From the NCBI RefSeq assembly GCF_037975245.1, contig NC_092563.1, positions 16,366,594-16,430,593 on the forward strand: a DNA stretch of 64,000 bases, written 5' to 3'. Below, one piece after another: positions 49,741 to 64,000 of this stretch. Source of the DNA: Apostichopus japonicus (Eukaryota > Echinodermata > Holothuroidea > Aspidochirotida > Stichopodidae). The position numbers were made by a program, and so were the translations under genes. Below the pieces are notes generated by a model. The model made no database searches. It worked only from the letters and a program-made list of their open reading frames with translations, and was not told the DNA's origin. The first letter of the stretch is position 1. Each line of letters begins with the position of its first letter.

Positions 49741-52700
49741 ATTCGACCCGAGAGTACTTTTTTTTAAAGTTTCTAAGCAGTTCAGTTAAATTTAAAAGTA
49801 TAGTAAAGGCATCATAATTGACGCACCTTCGTAATTGTCGCACCTTCAAATATTACTAGCAACGGTACAGTAGGCAACCTAACCCTTTTTTCAGCGAATC
49901 AGAGTTACATATTTCATAAGTTTGAATCCATTTCAGATATGTGCTGATCAACTTCTGAATTTAAAAAAAAAACTTTTACACCCCCCGCCCAGTTCTGCAC
50001 GTAGTTTTGTCATTTGGAATTCTTACTCCCCAAAAAATAGCCAAAATTATTTCAACACGATACCACTACTCGCTGGGACATGACCTGTCAGAGCTTAAGA
50101 GGCCAACAGCATTGCTAACATCACCCAGAGTCGATGGATGCATACATACAGTTAGCTCATCGATGAATGTGTCAATTTCGGGGTATGAATGAACTTGACA
50201 CGGCAGACAATTTGAGGTCATATTCTGCTCAATTGTAGTACATTGCTTATAGGCACAGAACAATGAATATTTTGAGTCGATTACATGGGAGGTCGAATGG
50301 TAAGTCGAAGATGTCATCATTTCATCTCCGAGATTTGGTCCTTTTCCTTTTGAAAATGAGAATTTCTATATCATAATTTCAACTATTGATCTATTTTTTT
50401 CTTGATTTCGACTATTTTCTTATAAAATTTCGACCAAAATGTCAACTTTGTGCGTCAAATCATTTGATATCAGAAGTCAAATGTAACTCATAAATGCATT
50501 ACATATTTGTTAATTTTTTTTCTTCATGATATGTCGAATGAGTACGAGGATCAATTCGACCTGCTTTCGACGGTAGTTTTATCTGAACATTTTGATAATG
50601 TTATGTACAATTTTTCACTATATATACAAAAATTTGACCTGTCAAATACTTCCATCACAAGGTGCGTGAGGAGGGGGGGGGGGGGGTCCTGGCCTTAGAT
50701 CGAAAACTAGGTTACACGAAAGTTTTCTTCAGTCGGGCATTTTGCGGCCGACTTGAGAAATAAAAACACCAAACAGTAAACCAGTTGTGTAGGGAAAGCT
50801 CAAATAGTATTTGTCAGCAGAGAACACACAAAGCTGTATCAGTTTAAATAAAAGCTTTATTTGTATTCCTAGCAAAGAACGATTTACTTGTCAGTTGTCA
50901 CTTACTTTCTCGGAAACTAATAAAAACATTTAACCCTCTTTCATCTCGCCATCCTTCAGACCGAAGATGATATTGTTTTTAATCGATTTTTCGATGCAAT
51001 TTTATGAATAATTACAATTCCAAACAAATTATATCTGGAGGCCATAACTTTTCTCTGGAGATGGAAACATTCTGCTAAAATTCTAAAATTACATTTCAAT
51101 AACAATGATTTCACATACGTTCATTTTTTACTCTTTCCAGAATGAATATTACTAATAAGGCAGTGACCCTTCTTTAACATCTTTGGAAATGTTCATCAGC
51201 ACTACTTAATTTAAAATGAAAAACATACCAATTCAAAACAACATAAAGCTAATAAAAACGAACTGAGGTTCAGGTAACATAGTTCTGTCAACTTCAAGTT
51301 TAAAGTAAAGAGTGTATTAGCATTATTTGTCCATTCAAATTAGAGCCAGTGCAAATCTGGCAGCTTTATATGCCTTTCTACCCCCAACCCCCCTCCCCTA
51401 ACCCAACCCCCCCCCCCACCACGGATGAGAAAGTAAAGTTATTAAAGAAAAATACAACAAAATAAATTTGTACTAAAGACTTTTAATAAAATTCTTCAAA
51501 GGCAGCAAGGTAAGAATTATGCCTAGGTGACATGTATTTATTTATTTATATTTTAACATTTTTTTAAAACTATTTTTTTTAACCATTACTGACTTTACAT
51601 TTCATGTAAGGAATGCATTTGATCATACAAAAAGCTGACAGAGCATCATTAGCTACCGATACATGTAACATGATACATACATACTTTGCTACGTGATTAC
51701 CTTTGCTACATGTTTAATTGGTTACATGTGTTACATGATTAACTGCCATATATACTGGTTCATACTGGGCAGTGTGTAATGAAGAAAAACACAAAATGAC
51801 CATATCAGGCCAGAGTAATGAAAATAACTATAAAATAATGCTCAATAAACACTAAAACAATAGGTAATTAGCCCTACTGACGGCCCTGACTCTTATATAT
51901 AAGGAGTATTAGGACCATGGGTACTTCACAAGGAAGGACACCCAAGATAGAGGCCCCTGGGCATAAAAATCAAACAACTGTTGATCCTCTATCTATTCCC
52001 TGGTCTCCTTACATCAAACATGTAGCTACGTGATCATGGCAGTGTTACTTCAATTGAGGTTCTTTACCTTTTTTTCCTCCGTTTGGTACTCTTAACTCTC
52101 CCCCCCACCCCCTCTCCCCCCCCCCATCTGTACCACCATCATGTGTACAAAAGCTTCACAAGTTAAAGGCCCATCCTTAAATAATCGCTACCCCTCCTAA
52201 ATTGTTGGTGCCCCCGCATCTCAAGAATTCTTGGTTGTGACATGCCTGAATCCACCATCATGTACAGCCATAGTATCTGTATGATTGTTTACAGAATGCT
52301 CTTTGGAGGTATATTATCATCTGTTTTGACATTACTGAGACGAACCAAAACCATTTTGTGTTTAATTTATATGCAATTTTTCACAGTACCATATAATCAC
52401 TTTGTTAAGTCTAAAAATAGTACTGTTTACTTTGTTTTCAATTTAATAACATTACTAACAAGAAATACCATGAAAATAAATTGTTTATATTACAATAAAA
52501 ATAAATAAAAAACATAAGTGATATATTGATGCTATTACCATTTTCTGTTCTTCCTGGATTTTAAAGCTAATGAGAAGCTAATTAAAGCTAATTAGAAACC
52601 TCATAGTGCTCCATCACAATCTTGTGCTACTATTTACGTTGAGAACGAAATAGGCAGTGCTGAAAATCTCAATAAAATGAAGATAATAGTAACCGAGAAA

Positions 52701-54204
52701 GATAGTTAGTAAAGTGTTTATGCCAAATATACTAATCCCCAGTCAATTTTGAGAGGAAGGGCCTCGGAACTTTGCTGTGGTGATGAACTAGAATAAATTT
52801 TAGAGTAACGGGTGTCACTTTGAAGTTAGTCAGTATAGGTCCCAAATTATAGCACGCTATTATTGCTAGAAGTTTCAAAAAGTACTTTCCTGGAGGTCTT
52901 TACTCTCCAAATTGTTTTCAGACATTTTTTAAAGTACACACAAGATGACTGAATGTACCAGTGAGGAAAATTTCCTCAAGGTTGTAATAAACACAGTTTT
53001 CGAATTTTGACCAAAGGTGACCATATTTGAATATCTAGCATATTTGGGGCCAATACAGCATACCTTTATATCTTCATTCAAAGCCAAGTAAAATGCTGTT
53101 TAAAATAACAATAATATATTCCCATGTGAACAAAGTTGGAAAGTCATTGTCATAAATTCTAGTTAGTTTTGGATTCACTATGAATACAACTAACATAGAG
53201 CCAGGACTGTAAATACTGAATTTAACATCACTGCACCCCCCCTCCCCCCACCCCAGCTGTTTTCCTTCAAAATCATTGAAGAACCACAGCAAATCAAATT
53301 TTGTTTAAAAACATTACAAGAATTTTCCACATCTATGTGTGAATCAGCCCATCACAGAACAAAGACTACGAACAGTTTCAGGAGAGACTTGTCTCTGCCA
53401 GTTTTCATACCGAGATCCTTTAAAGGCATTGAAGACTCGCCCCAAACCGCGTGCGGCCATCTGAAAAAGTTAACTTTCTGTTGCTTGCAAGTGACGTTTT
53501 CTTTGTGTAGACAGCAATGAAACGTGATACCTTGTTATCTATTATCTAGACCTGAGATGTCCACGCTGCTATGTACACTGTGCTGTGGGTATTGACCGTA
53601 GCTGTATGTATTGACTGTACACTAGTGTCTAATTACTGGCGGTAGCAAGCTTTATGTGTATTTTCTGGGATCGATGGTGGTGTCTAACACTTCTTTTACA
53701 CCTCATTCGAAACTAGGTCAGATTACCGGCATGAGACGTTTCTTTGTGCGAGAGTCTTCACACCCTTTAATGCACATACACTGACGCATTGATAAATACA
53801 GAAATGAGGGGACTAGACACTATATTAAAGGAGTACCACATATATATGCTCAATATAATAACTAGTATTTATTAAATGATAGAAAACTTTATGTAAATAT
53901 CAAACACAACAAAATACATTCAAGACTTAGTTATGCATTGTTAATATTTGTTGGTGATAAAAAATAATCTTTCAACTGAAATGAGAAATAAAATGTATTC
54001 TATTTAGCAACAGGAAGCTATTATTTTATGATAGTAACTTTGGAATGAAACTATAAATTCAAAATACAAATATTCATTGGAAATCATACTATTAAGGCAC
54101 CAGTGTTACATTATATAAAAGGGAAAAAAAGTAACATGATGGCAGTTTTGGAATGAAAAATGATTTGGTAGCACATAGAATGCCAAATAGTTGATGTTGG
54201 CTTC
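49741..54204. other. intergenic region between the kinase array and AGXT2
   Basis: I find no gene I can support. The region contains A/T-rich sequence, poly-G/poly-C runs (near 49523, 50670, 51400, 52105 and 53236) and short ORFs with no recognisable domain. The right end is the likely AGXT2 3' UTR: a reverse-strand AATAAA lies at 53869-53874, about 330 bases beyond the stop codon. Confidence 0.6.
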
Positions 54205-57200
54205 CTACTTTCTGGCTTGATATCGCATGAGAGCTTCCCGAAACACTGCAAGAGCAAAGGTGGCATCTTCTTTGGTGATGCACATCGGCGGTTTGATTCT
54301 AAAAACCTGAAAGACAAAGGTGGAGTCAATATTACCAGTAGTTCAAGCCTATGCATTGGACGGGGGAGTGGGGTGGGAAGGGGGAGTGGGGGTGGGAAGG
54401 GGAGTGCTTATTAGTTATAGTGGGATCTACAATAGCCATCAAAGGTATAAACAGATTTCTTGTTATTGAGTTGAATTATCATTTAATTTGATTATGAATA
54501 ATTAATAAATAAAGGATTAGATTTGACCGAAGGAAGACATGAGACATTAAAGAATGCAACTATAGCTGTATTATGATATAAAGTAGAGGTGAGATAACAG
54601 AATCACTCGTCATTCACCTTATTGCGTGGACTCATGTGTTGAGATATCTTGCAAATACGAGAAGGTACTTGAACAGGTTAATTTGCATATATTCTCAATG
54701 TTGTTTATTTTCTCATCCACTGAATGTCGTCCTTCATTAAAACATTAAGCAAGAAGCTGCAATATTTCATTATCTTCCCTTTTATTATAACACCAGGCCT
54801 GCTAGATTTTGAACTTTTTCCTACAAACTTTTTGCAGTAAATAAACAGTTTCTTCTATAGATCTTACTTCTACAGTTTTATTAATTCAAACAGCCCAGAG
54901 TGCAAACTATTTACTCCCTCCATTACATAAATAAATTAGCAGCCTATAACTTTAAAAAGGACAATTTTTCTCATGAGTTTACACTCACATTTCCATGAAG
55001 GCCTCCTTTACCAAAGAGAACTCCCATTTGCTTGGTGTCTTCCCAAATGTCCAGCATATCAGGTCCCGGAAGAGGTGTCCTAGATTCCTGTTTAAGCGAT
55101 GAAAAAAACAAATTTCTGTTACACTGACATTTCTCACAAATGTCTCTGAAATTGCTGTCTATTGATTCGTATTGTCAATATTTTACAAAATCAAAATATT
55201 TTCAGTCATCTTTCACCCTGATTGGCTTACTGGATTTTAAATCAGGTTTATAATTGGCTCTCAGTCACTATGGTAACTATGGTAACATCACTTTAGCTTA
55301 GCACCCCAGGATATCCAATAAATTTCTCAGTACTCAATTTGGAAAGAAACCCCTTGAGAGACAAACACTCAGAAGTGAGAGGTCATTACAGAGAACAATT
55401 AGGCTTGATATGAATTCACTTTACACCTTTTAGTTCCTAAACTGTGGAAGGAATTTATCAATGAAGGAAAAGCTAAACACATCCAGGATTCTGCACAGTA
55501 TGGCATAAAGAATAAATTTTCTCTCTTTGGAATGACTCCGACATGAGTATTGGAATGCAGTCACACAGGTCTATGGGACCTCCGACACAGATCAAGAATT
55601 ATAGAATGTATGAGTTCATAATTTACAATAATGAAATATTGTTCTTAATCATTATAACAGCTTCTTCATAATGCTAAGGCAAAAATGAGCCAAATATACC
55701 TTATCTGTGACCATTTCCACCCCGAGCATCAGTCCCTTCCCTCGGACATCTCCGATGAACTCAAACTCGTCTCTCATCTTGGCAAATTCCTGCAGCATGT
55801 GGGTGCCAACCTCCTCACTGTTCTGTTGTAATCCATCTTCTTCGATGACCTGGTCACATGAAATTTGTAGAATAGGCAAAAATATCCATATAAACTATCT
55901 TTCAATTATATTCTTATTCTATCCACTCTGCTAATTACTCTTCCATATACTGCCACCGATGGTTGCTAAGGACGCATGCCTAAAGTAACAATTTAAAGAG
56001 ACAATTCATGGTATATTAAACTGGCATATTCTCCAGGCATGAATTCAGAAGTGGTGATCTTAAAATGTGAGTCGGTAGAGAGGGATGTACAGACACAGTA
56101 CCACTGGTTCCCCTACATGACCAGCTCCGATGCTGCCTGTACCTGACTCCTACGCTACCTCTTCACCATCAGGTTGAAGGAGGATGCTGGAGTGGCGAAG
56201 CAGCGGTGTTAGTAAGCTGAATCTTGTTTCTGCAGTACAGGTGTGCAATCATAGCAAAACGGTATACATGTTACCCAAGATTGTGCATAATTTGGGGATA
56301 AAGTTATGTGAAGAATAAGCATTGTTACTCAGAAATGTTAGAAACAAATTTGGATTTGTGACTGAATAATCATAATAATAATAATCATAATAATAATAAT
56401 AATAATTATCATAATACATATAATAATAGCAATATTAATAATAATAAAAATAATAAAAATAATAAAAATAATGATAATAATAATAATAATAATTTTAATA
56501 ATAATGATCATAATAATAACAGAATATCCCAGAGTATGAGGTGGACATGATTGATGTCTGCCTTGCCAAGTTTCACTTAAAAGTACTTTAACATGTAGAA
56601 AGAGAAATTCCTATGCCTATCAGCCTCCCCCTCCCTCGACCCGTGCCCCCAGGACAACCTACCTGACTCCAAATGTATAAAAGACATGTTCAAACCATTT
56701 AACATGATAAAGAATCACAGTATTACATAGTAAATATTATATTGGATAACTTTTCGGAATACTCTGCATGTTTTCATTAATCCCCTTCTTATCCATCAGA
56801 ACTCAACATGTATAGCATTAAAAGCATAAATTTCTGCTTAACTTCTCCCCTAAAGAATGACAGCTTGTTACATTTTAGTTTATCTTTTCTGTACTTAGGG
56901 TGATATATTGTACGGATATTATCGGGTAAAAAATTTCACATTCTGTTTTCCTAAATATACAATATATAAAACAAAACTAATATTTGATCAACAGAATTGA
57001 TTCAACAGAATTGATTCAACAGAATTGATTCAACAGAGTTGATTCAACAGTTGATCAAAAGAAAAAGAAATGAAATTGCCCAAACAACTTACATCAAGCA
57101 CAGCACTGCCCACAGCACAGGACATTGGATTACCTCCATAGGTGTTGAAGTGTAATGCCTGAGCCAAGCTGTGACCGATTTCTATGGTAACGAACGTAAA

Positions 57201-60200
57201 CATAACAAAAATCTTTATACATATAGAACAAGCCTTAAAAATCGTGGCAGTGTTGTGATTGGTTTAGGGCTATTAGATTTGCTCAAAAACACATTGGCTT
57301 ACAAGTCCAAGTTTTTTCAAACGTATCGTCGACTGATGAAAAATGTATCCATGTCAAATATTTTATATGTATTATGTATTGATTGATTGCCTCACTCTGT
57401 ACCATAAAGTGAACTTGAAGCAAACAAGTGTACATGTCTAACCTATACACTGAGAAGAAGATATGTCGTTTTGCTTTACTTTTAATTTTATTACTTTGAC
57501 CTTTGATTGGGTAGGGGTGTCAACTATACCTAGCTTCAGGGGATGTGAAGTTAATAATATACCATGAATGTTCATGTCGTCATGCATACCAAGGAGTAGA
57601 AAATTGGTACAGAATGTAGCTGGAGTACAACGTGTATGCAGTGCTTTACTGTGCATGTGGGCATACCGCATTGTTCATTAATGTTGCTGCAATGTACATG
57701 CTGTATACCCTGGGCTTACCCTCTGTCTCTGGAAATGATCAGAAACGATTACAGAACTCATTTTTCACTCCAGAGAATTCCTGTAGTTCCCGCAACCCAA
57801 CATGATTAATAATGTGTCATACACCACATGAAATGTCTACAACTCTACACTCAGTATTGTAACCAGGATTTTAAAAGTTAAAAACGTGTTAACAATGTTT
57901 GCGTTCGCTCAAAAAAACTGTCCCTACAGTCCTCCATGAAAAACGTGCACTTTAGAATACCTCTACAGGAACGCACAATACTTAGTTATAATGACCCCTG
58001 ACAAAACATTGACTTCTGCGCAACGGAAGCCTATAGTGATATATCTATAATGTGCACAAAAAAATCAAATGATGAAAGCTGTAACTAGCATACAACAACA
58101 AAATTGTCAAATTCTAAAGAGGGAAGTTTGTAGTACACTATTTATCATAGTTACCGTAGTTGCATGTAAACAACATCCTTTGTGTTCATTGAGCACTATA
58201 GATGCAAGATTGTTTGCAGACAATGGTAAGGGCTATTAGCCAATCAAATCACAGGAAAATTTGAAAACCACCATTGACTCATTTTAGCATAAAAATCTCT
58301 GTAATGGAAATGTTTGTTAACTCTGTACTTGCAGTCGATTTTTATGATTTATTTGTTTTCAAACAGATTCAATCATCTGTACAGAGGATTGAAATTTTGG
58401 TTCTTTTGAAAAGAAGTTGTGGTTTTCTGTAAAGAAAGAAAAGATATTCATTCAAAAAATTGTTATGTTTTTCATAGGCCCAGCTATGAGTGTGTGTACT
58501 TGGGGTTTGTTTGCCCTAAAATGTTTGCCGGACGGAAGCAATTTTGCGTCCCTGGCTAAAAGATTGCGTCCCAGATGCAGAATCCTGCATTCGTAACAAA
58601 GCTGTACACTACAGTTCTGTCCAAAATTGAACTCTATAAGACTAATCACTAAGATTAAGACTTAAGCCTCAGGCCGATAGACTAGGTCTGTGTAGCCTAA
58701 CTTTACGGTACTCACCAACAAGGCTAAATCGACACATTTTAGTATTACATACGTACGACTCTTGCGCAAGGTCACAATTTTAACAATCCTAGTGTTGGAA
58801 AATTGCAAGACGTACGCCACTAACATAACAGTCCCTGGGCATATATTTAGTAACTTTAGTGCACACGGCGTGTGCGATGTACCACGTCAGGCAACTCTAG
58901 TAGTACTTTTTGGTGCTTTCATTGGACAACCAAAAAATCCTTCGGACAACTAAATATGAAGGCAAACATTGTGGTAAAAATGAGCCCTGTATATCTTTAA
59001 TGGAACCCAAAATTCTATTTGTATAATTGATAATTGATAGGACATTCTGCCATAACTTTTCAAATAAAAGAAAGAGTTTGTGCTTACATTTCTCATACTA
59101 TTTTTCATTTAGAAACCCTTGTAGCTTGATCATGAACTTGATCGTGAAAACATCCAAAGCAGGGTTTGTACACTTACCAGGAGTGGTAACGACAGCTCCC
59201 AGAGGGAAACCGTTCCCCATACCCTTCGCAAGGACAACTGGTGAAGAGATTATTAAAGACAAAATAAAATAAACACGTGGGACTTGTTTTGGGTCGTTAG
59301 CGCTACCATCTGATGATATTGTATGCGAGTGAAACCTGCACACCATTTTTTTTTGGGGGGGAGGGGGGATTCCTGAAGTTATATTATATATGACTTTAAT
59401 ATATCAAAGAATAAAACATTTTCAGTGTGCCAGGTTTGAACTGTAGACTTTGGTCCTTTTTGGCCAAACAGATAATAGGCTTAGCTTCTTAAACAAACCA
59501 GGGTATAATTAGAGTTTGATTTTTGCATGAACCATGCATCTTAATTTTTTTATATTTTTTTTTTAGTACTTTTTTTTAAATATTTTATTACATTTAAAAA
59601 ATTTTTTTTTTACTACCTACAAGAATTACAAATTTGGACAATTCCATATCTGACAAACCTGTAGTACCAGTCAACACATTATGTTAACTTACTTTATAGA
59701 GAAGTCAGAGTTTTGGACAGCATAATAAACGAAACCAATATACACAAAATAACATTTCACAAATTTTGAATACTCTTACCCATGTCTGGCATTACATCAT
59801 GAGTCTCGAATCCCCAATAGTGGCTACCCAGTCGGCCAAATCCAGTCTGCACCTCATCAGCAATGCATACCCCTCCCCGGGCTCGCACCATTTCATATGC
59901 TTCCTTCAGAAACCCTCTGGGGTACTGCACTGAGCCACCTACACCCTGAGAAGAAAGATATTTAACAATAACATTGCTAAAATTATCGAAAGGGTCTTCC
60001 AAACTACTTTCTTGCTCGTTCTGACCATCCGATTCAGGCGTGTACGATGTGTAAGAGGATTTCAAGTCCAACTTTGAAATCTAGCAAAGACCAACCATCT
60101 GTTTACAAAACTGTTAAATTGTTGACAAATAAAACTTTGATCTCTCTCATATAACAATAAACTTGTTGTCAAAGTTGCAAATGCATCCTATATTTGCAAG

Positions 60201-63200
60201 AAATATATTTCACAATTTGAGATGTTAATAATCATAATATCAAATTTTTTTTTATACCTGGATGCTTTCAGCAAAAAATCCAGCCATTCTTTTGGGTATG
60301 GAATGAATGAGTACATCTTTGAACTGATCGACGTACATATCTTTGGCTTGACACTGGCCCACCTGACAGTCGCAGTCTCGGTTTGTCTGGGAGAGGAAGA
60401 GAGAAAGTACTGTTAAGATATAGCTTATCAAGTACAAAAGTTTACTTGGTAAGGTGAGGGGGGGGGTCTAGTATACAGTATATATATATATATAGCGGGA
60501 GGCCCGGGTTCGAATCCCAGTGGAGGCTGAAAATTTTTTCACTCTTGATTTTCCAACTCATTACGATTTTCATTTATATATATTCATTTGCCTTTGTCGT
60601 TTACCTCCATTTCATTAACATAAAGTCTGTTCAAAGTATCTCTTTCGAGATCCGGCTTAAGGAATCACATAGGATTTTCGAGTTGGTTAGCATCATGTTT
60701 GATCTCTAGAGTAAGGCAAAATATGTCCCTTGTTCCAAAAGTTGGAGAGATAGGACCATTGTGCATCATATCACCTTCCATTGTATCAACATTTCTCAAA
60801 GGGGAGGGAAATCCCGTCCCCTTTGACCCATGTCCCAGGATGAGGGTAAGATCTTGTCACCTCACTACTAACAAAAATGGTGGTCGACCCCTTCCCCTTG
60901 ATCTCCACCCAAGCAGGAATGTTTAGCGGGACAATAAACATTTGTTTGGCACTCCATTGTTATTGGATTACAATATAAATCTGTGAAGAAGAAACTGAAC
61001 CAAATATGAAAGCAAAACGTTGGTTGGGGATAACTGCAGAAACTTAGTACATACCTGCACTATAGAATCCCTGCAATGTTTGCCACCCCAGGGTCCTCTG
61101 TAAACGTCAGGATTCATTGTGTTGTGCATTCCAAACCCCCTCGGAACCTGATAATGCCATGTTGACAATGCCGTTAGGCCCATCAGGTATGGGCTCATGC
61201 CGTGGTAGGCATTTCTTAAACGAAAAAAAAAAGGTCTTATAATATAAGGGACTTGTGTCCTACACATTTATGTTAAAATAAAGCCAAAATATATATATTT
61301 TGGCAAAATAAATCATTTAAGGTTTAACATGAGGAGAGCATAACCTATTTTGAAATGTAAATTCACAAGATAATCTGGGATAGATATATCACACTTAATA
61401 ATTTAAAACAGAAACCAAAGTTTTTCTCAGACAACCTTCCGTGACTTCATACACTTTGGGTGGCAGAGCACAGAGACTGACTTTTCTGTCATTACTCTTG
61501 TAAACTACTTTTCACTGAGTCTGTGTTGGATGGTAAATTCAGTAAATTGCATAAAAGATTCAAAATGAATATTTCGCTGATAAAACAAACCTGGCTGGCG
61601 ATTTCACATATAAAGGCAGAAATTTGATAGCAACATTTTGGCACTATGACAACAAAGTTCAAGTAACAAGATGGTACAGAGAAAGTGATCCCTTTTGCTT
61701 TTACTTAGTCCTTTAAGATCATTGGAAACTCCTCATAACAATTGTGAACCTTTTGACATTTTATCTTAGGTTTTTGTGAGTGTGTTGTTTACATGTTTTA
61801 TTTTTGCTCTTGGTTTGCTTCTCCACAAACATATGAATAGTTATTAAAATTACCTTAGAGAAACGACATCAAAACAACCGGTGTGAAGTCTAGCCAGGTG
61901 AAGAGCAAGATCGTTAGCCTCTGAACCACTATTGACAAAGAGACAGACCTGCAAATGTGAAAAATATGTATAAAAAGAAAGAAAAAAAATCAAATTCAAA
62001 GCAGCTTTTGCAATTTTACCAAACCTACCAATAATCATTCTCATAAAGAAGAATGTAAATTGATCAAACTAACATAGCCAGTAAATAATTTAATTTCTCT
62101 TACAGAAATATTTTCTGAGTGAATTATCATAAATTCTCATTTGTTGTAATAATCTTGTAGCACAGACACTGTTTCATCATATGATATTAAAGACATATGG
62201 AAGCAGCAAATCAGATCTTTGCTTTGTCATTTAATATTTGCTATAAAACCGTGACTATACTAGTGCTATTAAAATTGCACTGATATGGGGAACTTATTAT
62301 CAAACTATGTCAAAACCTTCAACAAAACGCAAAAATAAAACATTACACTCCAAGATAATTATGATCATCAAACATATTCTTTTGAAGGCAACAGGTGAAC
62401 TTCTTATATTCCAATAAAGTGTACTGATATATTACATAATTTAAAATTTATAAGTTTGTGACAAAACCTACAGAAAACTTAAATTAAAGCAGACAACCAG
62501 CAGAAATTCCAGAAATAAATTCAACATCTCTTCGGCTTTTGTAAGTTTGGTACGTCATTGTCCCTGAGAAATTGCTGTTCAAACATACACTACACAAAGC
62601 GAGAGCAAACTGATGATAGAATTTGCTTGATAGGATCAAATATTTCAAAGAGGCTTTTGACCTCTATGACCTGTATCTGACTCTCTGTAAAACAAAATAT
62701 AACATACGCAAACTCCGTTGAATTTGCAACTGTTGAACTGCACTGTTTCCACTGAAGACAATACATTATAAGCAACTTCTAAACTGTTGACTTTTGTCAT
62801 TAAATGCTCAAATGTTTAAATCTAAGAGGAATGTTCCTTTTTCAAAAAAAGGTCTAAACACTGAGTCTAAACTGACAAAGCTTCCCAGTACATGCATGAA
62901 TTTAGTTCATCACAAGAGCAATTGGAAAATGATCGAATTACGGGATGAATTTCAAAAGTGTTTCGGAAATACATTGTTAATAACTCAGTAATAACCTGGA
63001 GATATGGAACCACACAGAGCAGATTATAGGGAGTATCAAAATTGTGAGTGAAATATTTCCAGCCTTGTTCACAGAATAAAGCCCGCCCCACACTGCTCAA
63101 CTGATCACGACCAGACTAAACTGGACCGTCGAGACCAAGTTTTCGCGTTAGTTGTGAAAACCCCGCACACATAGTCTTACAACTGACTGCCAAACATCAA

Positions 63201-63861
63201 ATGACTGATATGCATACACAACGACTACTTTCATTTTAAGACTGGGGCTCATATAGGGTCACATTTAAGATGACCTTCCTGTGATTGCTGACCGTTGTTA
63301 TGGGGGTTCTAGTGATACACATGTTCAATTTTATGACATGATTTAATCTTGACCGGTCGAAGCCTGAAGCACACACACACTGCCCGACTGTCCGAGTAGG
63401 GTCGTAACATTTCATTATTACCGTACCACAGTTTCGTCAAATTGACCGGTTTTGGTGTTTTTGAGAGATTTAACATACCTGGTGATGATGAAACTTAAGT
63501 GAGAGAATATTCTCAAAATAAAGAAACCAAGTGGTTGTGGATTTTCTCTGATTCAAAAAATTCTAGGGAGAACACACAGCTACACATACCAATGGTAGAT
63601 TTGGAAACGTTACCGATTCAGGTTACAAGGTCAGGAATACGGTAAATTGTGTAAAAAAAAAAAAAATTTGTGTAGTTCTAACCAGGGTAAGTGTATTAAG
63701 AAAGGAGAGAAGTAAACTGCATGTTGCCACACGTTACCTTCAAATTGCCTGGCATCTTGGCCGTTAGTTTTTCAGCATATTCGTGGATCTTTGGATGCAA
63801 GTAAATGTTGGTCGTGTGCCAGAGACGGTTCATTTGATCTTGGAGAGCATTGTTGACCTTC
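54205..63861 (-). CDS. AGXT2: Alanine-glyoxylate aminotransferase 2, mitochondrial (3' ten exons)
   Basis: PLP-dependent class III aminotransferase that moves amino groups from alanine (also beta-aminoisobutyrate or dimethylarginines) to glyoxylate or pyruvate in mitochondria. Exons: 63861-63738, 61948-61854, 61214-61055, 60386-60258, 59945-59780, 59237-59178, 57181-57093, 55849-55700, 55087-54989, 54306-54205. Every junction is GT/AG and in frame, giving 390 residues to the TAG at 54205-54207. Motifs in order: [36 protein letters not shown] (phosphate-binding turn); [37 protein letters not shown] (cofactor Asp); [20 protein letters not shown] (Schiff-base Lys); [43 protein letters not shown]. 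The human enzyme is about 514 residues, so the targeting peptide and roughly the first 120 residues lie beyond the window edge. No defects are seen. Confidence 0.94.
54356..54406. repeat. G-rich direct repeat in the last AGXT2 intron
   Basis: GGGGGAGTGGGGTGGGAAG is repeated about two and a half times. On the + strand this gives several closely spaced G3-G5 runs (quadruplex-prone); the AGXT2 pre-mRNA would carry the C-rich strand. Confidence 0.8.
56365..56520. repeat. (AAT)n-type trinucleotide microsatellite
   Basis: Imperfect AATAATAAT with interspersed CAT and TAT triplets over about 155 bases, in the AGXT2 intron between exons 57093 and 55849. Confidence 0.9.
56988..57056. repeat. 14-bp tandem repeat ACAGAATTGATTCA
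   Basis: About four and a half copies, bounded on each side by TTGATCAA-like ends, 36 bases past the 3' end of the AGXT2 exon at 57093. Confidence 0.85.
60495..60690 (+). mobile_element. tRNA-derived SINE fragment
   Basis: GGCCCGGGTTCGAATCCCAG is a standard B-box/T-loop sequence of tRNA origin; an A-box is not seen, so the 5' part is lost or replaced by the TA run at 60477-60494. The unrelated tail continues to about 60690. It lies in an AGXT2 intron. Confidence 0.6.
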
Positions 63862-64000
63862 CTGCAATATTAAAGTTTGAACTACTTTTCATGAATATAC
63901 ATGCCTACGAACAAAACCATTTTTCCCGTACACATCATAAATTGAAGCAAATATCTAGGGAGTTACAGGTGTCAATATGACGAGATGAACAAACAAATAT

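Noticed and set aside
50066-50320. Cys-containing 84-codon ORF on the minus strand
   Set aside because: No recognised domain, no clear splice partners and no similar ORF nearby; insufficient to call a gene.
53335-53520. 61-codon ORF on the + strand between the array and AGXT2
   Set aside because: No domain, no codon or splice support; probably within or near the AGXT2 3' flank on the other strand.

Overview
The window is animal nuclear DNA: AT-rich, with many introns bounded by GT/AG, long AT microsatellites and poly-G runs, and dense transposon debris. The gene content (Ig-domain receptor, tyrosine kinase exons, AGXT2, Mag/SURL-like gypsy element) fits a marine invertebrate deuterostome such as an echinoderm. 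That placement is inference; nothing here fixes the species.

Layout. 1-4760: a broken Ty3/gypsy retrotransposon on the + strand, its 5' end outside the window and a putative 3' LTR inside. 4954-5610: two confident tyrosine-kinase exons on the - strand, with two weaker candidate exons at 6189-6319 and 7440-7550. 8672-22314: a - strand gene of 12 frame-consistent exons for a type I membrane receptor with a signal peptide, eight Ig-like domains in four V/C2-like pairs, one membrane segment and a basic tail. The kinase exons lie downstream of it on the same strand, so the two may be one Ig receptor tyrosine kinase. If instead the last visible exon is read to its stop codon, the tail ends in an ITIM-like motif. 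The introns hold LINE 3' ends, SINEs, MITEs and tandem repeats.

22640-49740: four tandem segmental duplicates (units A-D, about 5.8-7.7 kb each), each carrying one intact + strand protein-kinase gene of the same five-exon design (416 residues in the preferred model). The catalytic loop reads HCD instead of HRD, so these are non-RD kinases. The copies differ by datable events: GC-rich 7-bp minisatellites in A and B, an 8-bp-TSD foldback insertion in B, an 8-bp-TSD MITE in C and an intron deletion in D.

49741-54204 shows no convincing gene. 54205-63861: the 3' ten exons of AGXT2 (mitochondrial alanine-glyoxylate aminotransferase 2) on the - strand, with the N-terminal third beyond the window edge.

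Most distinctive are the paired-Ig receptor (possibly an Ig receptor kinase) and, head-to-head with it, the recently expanded array of non-RD kinases. A joint role in sensing or immunity is a hypothesis only.
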